Positions 1 through 6,545 of a stretch of 34,246 nucleotides of DNA are shown one piece after another. The stretch spans positions 1 through 34,246 of the forward strand of contig JAETRQ010000017.1 in NCBI GenBank assembly GCA_021770095.1. The letters run 5' to 3'. Within the stretch, counting starts at the first letter, position 1. Each line of letters starts with the position of its first letter. Source of the stretch: Eubacteriaceae bacterium. Lineage in GTDB: Bacteria > Bacillota > Clostridia > Oscillospirales > Acutalibacteraceae. The notes under the pieces were generated by a model. That model was not told the DNA's origin and did not search any database. It saw only the letters and a program-made list of their open reading frames with translations. Made by a program: the position numbers and the translations under genes.

Positions 1-30
1 TAAATAAAGGATAATTTACAATTATCTGTT
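1..30 (+). repeat. Left copy of 30-bp inverted repeat (putative recombination site)
   Basis: These 30 bases are a perfect reverse complement of 6516-6545. The repeat could extend left of the window. The centre (10-26) is itself a palindrome, GATAATT-TAC-AATTATC, as expected for a tyrosine-recombinase core site with two arms around a short spacer. The outer part reads TAAATAAAGGATAA and carries stop codons in all three forward frames. rSAM-A starts 18 bp inside the repeat. Confidence 0.85.
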
Positions 31-48
31 AGAGAAAGAGAAATAATA

Positions 49-1200
49 ATGCCACACTCAAACAAAAAAATGTTATCTTTTTTCCTGACAACAAAATGTA
101 ATTTGTGTTGCAGATATTGTTACAACGCAAAAGAAAGAAATTCAATCCAAGAACAAACTATCCCACTTGAAATTGCGAATGCAGCAACTGATTGGTATTT
201 TGCCAACAATGAAAGCCGACATATTCGTTTTTATGGACCTGGTGAACCGACACAGGAGTTTGAGACAATGAAAGCAATTACAGATTATGCTAAAAACCAC
301 AAAAATGGTGGAAATAAGGTAACTGTAGAAATTCAAACAAATGGAGTATTTACAAACGACATCAGAGAATGGATTTTAAATAATGCCAATATCGTTTGGA
401 TGTCATTTGATGGTATGAAAGATATCCAAAATTACAATAGACCTTTAAATCCAAAATATTCTCAAATCTTTGAAGGAAAGACATCTGCCAATGTCCTTGA
501 AGACAATGTAAAATGGCTAATTCAAAATAAAGCCGATAGAAATTTAATGATAGGTGCCAGAGTAACTATTACCGATTCTAATATTGAAAAGCAAAAAGAA
601 ATGGTCGATTATTTCTATAATTTAGGAATTCGATATGTTTGGACTAACCCATTGTTTTACTCTGTAGGCAAAATTCCTGTATGTGATGATATTGAAAAGA
701 AAAGCAATTATAAATTTGATATGGATTCGTATGTAAGAAATTATTTAGAAGCCTATGAGCATGCAAAAGGAAAAGGATTGTTTTGGGGAAGCTTTTTAAC
801 AGTAAATTTTGATGGTGAATCTCCATATCATTGCCGTTGTTGCATACCCAAAGAAGCTCCACACATTACTCCTGATGGTTATATTTCAGCATGCGATATG
901 GTTGTTTTAGGTGAATATGCATATCATATGAGTCCTTTTATAGTCGGAAAGTGGAATACCGATACAAAACAGTTTGATTTTTATGAAAATAAGATAAAAA
1001 AATTAAATGAAAGAAAATCAACAAATATGGTTCATTGCGAAAAATGTGAAGTACAACTTCACTGCGGTGGATGTTGTTTAGGGGAAACAGTTAATGAAAC
1101 GGGAAAATTGGACGGGCAAAATCCAATTAAATGTGTTGCTATAAAAAAATTGTTTGACACATTAGGCAAAACTGCTCCATACCCTTATTTGCATCCATAG
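49..1200 (+). CDS. Radical SAM/SPASM domain protein A
   Basis: A 383-residue radical-SAM enzyme. The CX3CX2C 4Fe-4S/SAM motif is C17, C21 and C24, with an extra C20. The usual GGEP SAM-binding motif appears as GPGEP (residues 63-67). A C-terminal SPASM domain for auxiliary clusters is marked by a CRCC group, then C330, C333, C339, C342, C343 and C362. SPASM enzymes mostly modify peptides or proteins by radical chemistry; the substrate here is unknown and no precursor-peptide gene is visible in the window. It is a clear full-length paralog of the enzyme at 5387-6499, sharing the MPH start, the KCNL-CRYCYN motif and the YLHP end. The ATG lies 18 bp inside the left inverted repeat and has only a weak purine-rich ribosome site (AGAGAAAGAG). 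It heads a three-gene rightward operon and its promoter must lie left of the window. Confidence 0.9.
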   Translation: MPHSNKKMLSFFLTTKCNLCCRYCYNAKERNSIQEQTIPLEIANAATDWYFANNESRHIRFYGPGEPTQEFETMKAITDYAKNHKNGGNKVTVEIQTNGVFTNDIREWILNNANIVWMSFDGMKDIQNYNRPLNPKYSQIFEGKTSANVLEDNVKWLIQNKADRNLMIGARVTITDSNIEKQKEMVDYFYNLGIRYVWTNPLFYSVGKIPVCDDIEKKSNYKFDMDSYVRNYLEAYEHAKGKGLFWGSFLTVNFDGESPYHCRCCIPKEAPHITPDGYISACDMVVLGEYAYHMSPFIVGKWNTDTKQFDFYENKIKKLNERKSTNMVHCEKCEVQLHCGGCCLGETVNETGKLDGQNPIKCVAIKKLFDTLGKTAPYPYLHP

Positions 1201-1236
1201 ATAGTATTTCAAAAGACATTGTATTGTGAGGCATAT

Positions 1237-2016
1237 ATGTACAAAGGAAAAGGGTTTTTAAACTATTTATTGAAAAAAATTAATAAGAACAAGGATATTA
1301 TCAGTTTACTAATATCTTCAAGCACATTTCTTCAAGTGTTAATAATATGTTTTTTAGATTCAAGCGTACAAAAATGGATTGATCAGCATTATTGTTTTAT
1401 AATTATAATCTCTACTGTTTTTTTAATAGTTATTTTTACAAATATATTTTTTTATAATTTTTCCGATAGATTACATAAAAGTTATGAAGATTTTAATGAT
1501 ATTGATTGTTTAAATTGTTCCAAAAGAAATGTAGAAATTCTGTCACCGAATGAATATAAAAAAACAATGAATATATATCCATTGAAATCATTAGAAGATA
1601 TTGAAAAAAATGTAAAATGCAATGAACAAATATGGGTATTGACTTCTGATGTAAAATTAGAAACTACAGCTAGTAATATATCTCGAATAATGGACGAAAA
1701 TTTGGATAAGGGTGTGTTGTACAAATATTTTATCCCAGATATAATAAAAAATTCAGCGACCATACTGCAACTTAAAGATAAATACAAAAATTATTCAAAT
1801 TTTGATTTGGAAATCGTAGATGAACAATATAAATTTTTATTTGAAAAGATAGATGTAGTTATTTACACTCCCAATAACGATACTAGAAAGGGTTTTATTT
1901 GTATAAATTTTTCAAATAACGATGAAACTCATTATTTTAAAAAGTTCTCTGAAGATGAACTTGTAAATCTTATAGGACAATTAAAAAAAATATGGGAGAA
2001 GAATAATGAGAAATAA
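1237..2016 (+). CDS. Two-TM membrane protein with uncharacterised cytosolic domain (copy 1)
   Basis: About 259 residues. I choose the ATG at 1237, preceded by GTGAGGC, over an upstream TTG in frame. Two hydrophobic helices in the first third form a hairpin, followed by a soluble domain. That domain has the pattern IWVLTSD, then a helix, then LDKGVLYKYFIPD, a LKDKYKNY helix and a DVVIYTP strand. The same order occurs in the next gene and, more loosely, in 3694-4605, so these are three paralogs in one element. The fold is not recognised; the strand-helix order loosely recalls PLD-like or receiver-type domains. It follows rSAM-A by 36 bp and overlaps the next gene by 11 bp, so it belongs to operon A. 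A membrane sensor or effector paired with the radical-SAM enzyme is inference only. Confidence 0.8.
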   Translation: MYKGKGFLNYLLKKINKNKDIISLLISSSTFLQVLIICFLDSSVQKWIDQHYCFIIIISTVFLIVIFTNIFFYNFSDRLHKSYEDFNDIDCLNCSKRNVEILSPNEYKKTMNIYPLKSLEDIEKNVKCNEQIWVLTSDVKLETTASNISRIMDENLDKGVLYKYFIPDIIKNSATILQLKDKYKNYSNFDLEIVDEQYKFLFEKIDVVIYTPNNDTRKGFICINFSNNDETHYFKKFSEDELVNLIGQLKKIWEKNNEK

Positions 2017-2779
2017 AAAAATAAAAAAAATCATATATGTTATTTCTTCTGTAGCAGTGTCAATGCCATTCATAGTAAAAATTGCTATGGATATTTTACA
2101 AAAAAATTTCATGACAAATATATCAACAAAATTTGTCACTAAAATTGTAATATCATCAATCTTAATATCTTTGACTTTCTTTGTAGTATTCATTCGTTTC
2201 CAGTTTAGAATTGAAAACGAACCAACCGCTTTATCTTGTATATATAGTCCCACCACAAAATGTTGTCTATGTAATAGTATTTCTTTACAGAATTATTTTA
2301 AAATAAATACCGAAACAATTACGGATGTTGAATTGGCAAGATACGAGCGAAATGTTGAAACAAAAGAAATATGGCTTATTTCTATGGACTTTTCAGTAGA
2401 GGAAAGTGAAAATATTTTCAAAGAAGTTGTAAGAAATCGCCTTTTTGAGGGAGTAAAGTACTCTTTTATAGCATTAGATACCCCAATTTCAAGAGAAAGA
2501 GCCAAAAAAATAAAAAATCAATATAAATCATTTTTAACAAATAAAAATATGCATTTTTATTTGTTAGGAAGCAGTGAGTATGACCTTTTTTTGTCTCTTT
2601 ATTCAATTGCGATATACAATCCCACAAGTAATTATGAACAAACACGAGCATATGTGTGCATAGGCGAAACAAATGGAAGCGAAACATCAATATATGCAAA
2701 ACTCAATAAAGACCATACACAATATGCAACAAGTATAACACGAGAAATAATTAATAAAACAGAAGAATATATTCCTTAA
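2006..2779 (+). CDS. Two-TM membrane protein with uncharacterised cytosolic domain (copy 2)
   Basis: A 257-residue protein, last gene of operon A. The ATG follows GGGAGAAG inside the 3' end of the previous gene (11-bp overlap), which suggests translational coupling. Two N-terminal TM helices (roughly residues 8-30 and 45-68) precede a soluble domain. Its landmarks IWLISMD, LFEGVKYSFIALD, KKIKNQYKSF and SIAIYNP align in order with those of the upstream neighbour. A CCLCNS cysteine cluster follows the second helix; copy 1 has a similar CLNC in the same place, a possible metal or redox site. No catalytic motif is recognised. A strong terminator follows within 5 bp. Confidence 0.8.
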   Translation: MRNKKIKKIIYVISSVAVSMPFIVKIAMDILQKNFMTNISTKFVTKIVISSILISLTFFVVFIRFQFRIENEPTALSCIYSPTTKCCLCNSISLQNYFKINTETITDVELARYERNVETKEIWLISMDFSVEESENIFKEVVRNRLFEGVKYSFIALDTPISRERAKKIKNQYKSFLTNKNMHFYLLGSSEYDLFLSLYSIAIYNPTSNYEQTRAYVCIGETNGSETSIYAKLNKDHTQYATSITREIINKTEEYIP

Positions 2780-2783
2780 TTTT

Positions 2784-2816
2784 AGCCTATTAGTTTTCTG
2801 CTAATAGGCTTTTTTT
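2784..2816 (+). terminator. Rho-independent terminator of operon A
   Basis: A perfect 10-bp stem, AGCCTATTAG / CTAATAGGCT, with a 7-nt loop is followed by seven T's counting the last base of the stem. The stem also encodes the last residues and stop of the converging SDR gene (2790-3596). On the minus strand no T-run follows, so it should stop rightward transcription only. Confidence 0.9.
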
Positions 2817-3596
2817 AAATCCTTCTTCATAATATATTACATCAAAATTCGAATATCCGCCATCAACTATAATATTAGACCCAGTAATAAATGAGGCTTG
2901 CTCTGTTGTTAAATAGTAAACTACATCGGCTATTTCTTTTGGTTTTGCATTTCTCATCAGAGGTGTAACTCTAGCTATTTTTTGTACAAACGAATTATTT
3001 GAATCTGTATTCATTTTCCCATTTTTAGTTTCAACCCAACCAGGTGATACGCAATTAACACGAATTTTTTTATAGTATGCAAAATTATTTGATAGACTTT
3101 GTGTTAAATTAATTAAAGCTGCTTTTGATGCATTATAAGATATTGATGCAAAAGCGCCGTTAGAACCTGATTCGCTTGAAATAATTACTATATTTCCGTT
3201 ACTTTTTATGCATTCCTTTAATTCAATACAAATACGAGCAACAGAAATAAAATTGCAATTGATCAAATCTACGAAAGCATTAAAATCAAAGTCTGTAAAT
3301 TCATTAAGAACCGTATCATCATCATTCATATTAAGCATACCGGCATTATTGACAATTACATCAAATCTATATTTTTTCATTTTATTAATAAAATTTGAAA
3401 CATCTGTATGATTTGATAAATCAACTTTGAACAATGTAACATTTTTAAATTCATTAATAAAAATTTTCCTTTTTTCTTCTTCATCGAGAAAAGATTTATA
3501 TGTACCAATTACTTCATATCCTTCGTCAATGAATCTTTTGCAAATGCTTTTACCTATATTTTTAGATACACCAGTAATTAAAACTCTTTTATTCAT
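2790..3596 (-). CDS. SDR-family NAD(P)-dependent oxidoreductase (SDR-1)
   Basis: A 268-residue classical short-chain dehydrogenase/reductase. Seen: the N-terminal dinucleotide motif TGVSKNIG, NNAG in the middle, an active-site serine in ISSESG, YNASK (the YxxxK catalytic pair), PGWVET, and the C-terminal VDGGY typical of the SDR core, plus about 20 extra residues. These motifs support oxidation or reduction of a carbonyl/hydroxyl with NAD(P)H; the substrate is unknown. It is the last gene of operon B, about 100 bp below the 2-TM gene, with a modest AAAAAGG ribosome site. Its 3' end overlaps the terminator hairpin of the opposing operon. It is a paralog of SDR-2 (4623-5369). Confidence 0.9.
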   Translation of the reverse strand: MNKRVLITGVSKNIGKSICKRFIDEGYEVIGTYKSFLDEEEKRKIFINEFKNVTLFKVDLSNHTDVSNFINKMKKYRFDVIVNNAGMLNMNDDDTVLNEFTDFDFNAFVDLINCNFISVARICIELKECIKSNGNIVIISSESGSNGAFASISYNASKAALINLTQSLSNNFAYYKKIRVNCVSPGWVETKNGKMNTDSNNSFVQKIARVTPLMRNAKPKEIADVVYYLTTEQASFITGSNIIVDGGYSNFDVIYYEEGFKKSLLAEN

Positions 3597-3683
3597 AATT
3601 TTACCTTTTTATTAATAATTGAATAAAGATAAGATTAATATCATACTTGCATGCATAATGTTAATAGTTTTTAATAAAAGTAA

Positions 3684-3702
3684 CCGATATTAATTATATC
3701 GG
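3684..3702 (-). terminator. Hairpin over the stop codon of the 2-TM gene
   Basis: The inverted repeat CCGATAT / ATATCGG (7-bp stem, 5-nt loop) overlaps the TAA of the gene ending at 3694. On the minus strand it is followed by TTACTTTTATT, a poor T-run. It could be a weak terminator or a processing or stability hairpin between the 2-TM gene and SDR-1. Purpose uncertain. Confidence 0.3.
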
Positions 3703-4605
3703 CAACGAGTCGATATAATCCTTATCTAAAACTATAGCAAAATCTCGCAATTCAGTAAATTTGGTATTAAAATCTTTATAACTAGCTTTAGATGTATGTA
3801 TAAATCCCCTAATATCATTTTCTACAAACCTATCATCTGCTATAGCAAAATCATCAAAAGCTAAAAATCCACATCCTAATTGATTGTATAAATTAGGCCT
3901 TTTTTTATCCAAATCTTCTTTAAAAACAACATAAGTTTTGTAATACACACCCCTGTTTTTTATTTGTTCTATTACAGCTTCAGTGTTTATTAGGTTTTTC
4001 AAATCTTTCTTCTCAATAACAAAAATTCGTTCTAAATGGATTTTTCTTCTAGCAACTTCAAAATTCATTCTTAAAAATTCTTTTTCTTCTTCTGAATCAT
4101 TCCATTCGCTTCCCATTGAAACAGCCCATACACGAGTTTTTGCACCATGGAGAAGAGAAAAAATATATAGATAATATAGTTTTGACTCTAACTCTCCACT
4201 ATCTTCACCATTATTTTTTAGGTTTTTAAGTGACTCATACATTTGGTTTATTTTGAGTTTCTGTTCATCTTTATCTCCAAGCGTTTTCATATATTGTGTT
4301 GCTTCGCCACTATTTATATAATCATCAAATGATTGCTGTAATATATCTATTTTTGACTCGCTTTTGTTATTGTCTGCGACAATATGTATGCCTTTTTCCT
4401 TTTTATTGAATATCAATAACACTATTCCAATGATACACAATAACAAGGAAATAATTAGGACCACAATCAACCAATTCCAATTTGATGTATTTTTAATTAT
4501 AGTGTTTATATCATTAGTAGTTGTTACAAGAATAGACGATATTGCAGATACAATGCCGGTTATAGTAGTGCAAACCTTAACCACTTTTTCGTATGTTTCT
4601 GCCAC
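3694..4605 (-). CDS. Two-TM membrane protein with uncharacterised cytosolic domain (copy 3)
   Basis: A 303-residue protein starting at GTG (4605), placed by TGGAGG about 8 nt upstream. It has a hydrophobic N-terminal stretch, then a strong TM segment (about residues 44-66), then a soluble region. The C-terminal part has a TRVWAVSMGSEW strand, helices, LERIFVIEK, GVYYKTYVVF and GFLAFDDFAIAD. This order of a W-containing strand, helix, 'RGV.YK' strand and late acidic strand echoes the two 2-TM proteins of operon A, though it is longer. I see a distant paralog and do not recognise the family; a PLD-like fold is possible. It is the third gene of operon B, 17 bp after SDR-2. Confidence 0.75.
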   Translation of the reverse strand: MAETYEKVVKVCTTITGIVSAISSILVTTTNDINTIIKNTSNWNWLIVVLIISLLLCIIGIVLLIFNKKEKGIHIVADNNKSESKIDILQQSFDDYINSGEATQYMKTLGDKDEQKLKINQMYESLKNLKNNGEDSGELESKLYYLYIFSLLHGAKTRVWAVSMGSEWNDSEEEKEFLRMNFEVARRKIHLERIFVIEKKDLKNLINTEAVIEQIKNRGVYYKTYVVFKEDLDKKRPNLYNQLGCGFLAFDDFAIADDRFVENDIRGFIHTSKASYKDFNTKFTELRDFAIVLDKDYIDSLPI

Positions 4606-4622
4606 TGTAAGTAACCTCCAAC

Positions 4623-5369
4623 TTATTTAAAAGTATCCTCGAATTCATATTTTGACAATGGATCAGAACACAAATATCCACCATCAACAACGAGCGTAGT
4701 TCCATTGATGAAACTTGATTTTTTTGAAAGTAAAAAAAGTGCGACTTCGGCTACCTCTTCATCTCTACCAAGTCTTGAAAGCGGTGTTAATTTCCTGGAC
4801 TTGTTGAATATTTCATCAGTGTCCATTTCGCCACCAATCCAACCAGCAGGTAATGCATTTATTCGAATATCATTTTTCCCAAGAGTATTTGCTAATGTTT
4901 TTACTAAATTATGTATTGCAGCTTTAGTCGCCGCATATGCGGAAGCACCGTATGAGCCTCTAAAACCTTCAGTACTTGTTATAATTACAATAGAACTACC
5001 ATTATGCATTTTTGATTTAAGTTCGTGTACAAGATAGTTTGGTGCTGTAAGATTAATTGCTAAGCTTTTATCCCAAATTTCATAATCAAATTCATCTGGG
5101 TTTTCCATTTCAAAGAAAAATTGAGCAAATACCATTCCGTCTATTTTTTGATTAATAGATTCAACAAAAATTTTTAACTCATTTCTCATAGATAAATCTA
5201 CTTGAGTTAAAGATAATTGATTTTCTGAAAATTCTTTAAGCATTTTATTTGCATTTTCAGCATAATCTTTATCATAAGTTCCGATTACTGAATGACCTTT
5301 ATTTATTAACATTCTTGTTATTGCTTCTGCATAACCACTTTTAGCGGCACCTATAACTAAAAAATTCAT
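4623..5369 (-). CDS. SDR-family oxidoreductase with degenerate cofactor motif (SDR-2)
   Basis: A 248-residue SDR protein. It keeps the active-site serine (ITSTEGF), the YAATK catalytic pair, LPAGWIGGEMDT and the C-terminal VVDGGY. The glycine motif is altered (GAAKSGYAEAI instead of TGxxxGIG), and the usual NNAG is replaced by the AQFF region. It is therefore a divergent member whose substrate or cofactor use may differ from SDR-1. A strong AAGGAG site precedes the ATG at 5369. It lies 17 bp after rSAM-B and 17 bp before the 2-TM gene, so it is the second gene of operon B. Its role with the radical-SAM enzyme, for example reducing its product, is inference. Confidence 0.88.
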   Translation of the reverse strand: MNFLVIGAAKSGYAEAITRMLINKGHSVIGTYDKDYAENANKMLKEFSENQLSLTQVDLSMRNELKIFVESINQKIDGMVFAQFFFEMENPDEFDYEIWDKSLAINLTAPNYLVHELKSKMHNGSSIVIITSTEGFRGSYGASAYAATKAAIHNLVKTLANTLGKNDIRINALPAGWIGGEMDTDEIFNKSRKLTPLSRLGRDEEVAEVALFLLSKKSSFINGTTLVVDGGYLCSDPLSKYEFEDTFK

Positions 5370-5386
5370 ATTATTCTCCTTAAATT

Positions 5387-6499
5387 TTATGGATGTAAGT
5401 ATTTATATTTTTCATTTGTAAAACCAATTTCTTTAGCGATTTTTTTTATTGCTTTGCAAGTAAGTGGCTTTTGCCCATATAAACTTCCTGTTTCGTTGGT
5501 TACTTCTCCTAGACAATATCCTCCACAATGTTCTTTTACATCACATTGTGAACAGTGAGGCATATTTTCTGTTGTTCTTCGTTGCAATTCTTTTATCTTG
5601 CTATAGTCATATTCGTAATTTTGAATATTTTCATTCCATTTTCCATAAACAAAACAATCCATATGTCCTGCATCTTGGCCAAATGTTACTAAATCACAAG
5701 CTGATACATAACCATCAGTTGTTAAATGTGGTACTGGTGTACAAGCTCTACAATGTTTATTGCAAGTACCATCAAAGTTGCATGTGAGAAAACTTCCATA
5801 GAACATTCCAAGTTTTTCAGCGTATCGATATGCTGAAATAAAATTATCTACATATGCATCCATATCAAACTGATAATTATTTAATTTATTAATATCCTCG
5901 CAAACAGGTATTTTTCCAACTGACGGAAATAATGGATCTGACCAAACATATCTGATTCCCAAGCTGTAAAAATAGTCAAGCATTTCTTTTTGACGCGACA
6001 AATTCTCGTTGGTTATTGTAACTCGAGCACCAACCATAACATTTGATCCGCTTTTAATAAGTGATTTAACATTACTCTCAATAGTTGGTGCTGAAGGTTT
6101 ATTGTTTGGAAATGGTCTTTGTCTATTTTGGATATCGGGTTTGCCATCAAATGAGACCCAAATAATATCAATATTTTCTGATAGCCATTTACATTTTATT
6201 TCATTGAAACAACCATTAGTTTGCAATTCCGTTGTAACAGAACTATCTAAAGATTTTGCATATTCCACTATGTCTTTTAGTAATTGAAATTCTTGAGTAG
6301 GTTCACCAGGACCATAAAAACGAATGTGTCTACTACTGTTTGATTTGAAAAAATTTTCTATTCCAACTTTAGCCATAGTAAATGATAAAGACTGTTCTTC
6401 TTTACACCTCCTTTCTGATGAGTTGTAACAATACCGACATCGAAGATTGCATTTTGTTGTTAAAAACAATGAAATCATTTGTTTGTTAAAATGTGGCAT
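5387..6499 (-). CDS. Radical SAM/SPASM domain protein B
   Basis: A 370-residue paralog of rSAM-A. Seen: C17, C21 and C24 in KCNLRCRYCYN, the GPGEP variant of the SAM-binding motif, and a SPASM domain with HCRAC, a GYVSACD segment, CSQCDVKEHCGGYC and a final Cys near TCKAIKK. It shares a YLHP C-terminus with rSAM-A. It probably modifies a peptide or protein; no precursor is visible nearby. Unlike rSAM-A it has a perfect AAGGAGG ribosome site 6 nt before the ATG. The right inverted repeat lies 16 bp upstream, so the two enzymes face inward from identical repeats. It heads the four-gene operon B (rSAM-B, SDR-2, 2-TM, SDR-1). In the present orientation only weak promoter-like sequence lies upstream, inside the recombinase gene. 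Confidence 0.9.
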   Translation of the reverse strand: MPHFNKQMISLFLTTKCNLRCRYCYNSSERRCKEEQSLSFTMAKVGIENFFKSNSSRHIRFYGPGEPTQEFQLLKDIVEYAKSLDSSVTTELQTNGCFNEIKCKWLSENIDIIWVSFDGKPDIQNRQRPFPNNKPSAPTIESNVKSLIKSGSNVMVGARVTITNENLSRQKEMLDYFYSLGIRYVWSDPLFPSVGKIPVCEDINKLNNYQFDMDAYVDNFISAYRYAEKLGMFYGSFLTCNFDGTCNKHCRACTPVPHLTTDGYVSACDLVTFGQDAGHMDCFVYGKWNENIQNYEYDYSKIKELQRRTTENMPHCSQCDVKEHCGGYCLGEVTNETGSLYGQKPLTCKAIKKIAKEIGFTNEKYKYLHP

Positions 6500-6515
6500 T
6501 TTAAACCTCCTTAAA

Positions 6516-6545
6516 AACAGATAATTGTAAATTATCCTTTATTTA
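6516..6545 (-). repeat. Right copy of 30-bp inverted repeat (putative recombination site)
   Basis: An exact reverse complement of 1-30. The internal palindrome GATAATT-GTA-AATTATC occupies 6520-6536. The recombinase reading frame is closed by a TAA at 6528 inside this repeat and is open from 6531 onward, so the repeat forms the 5' limit of that gene. Confidence 0.85.

Noticed and set aside
1-48. Small peptide gene before rSAM-A
   Set aside because: The in-frame open stretch is only 15 codons, has no start codon and follows stops in all frames.
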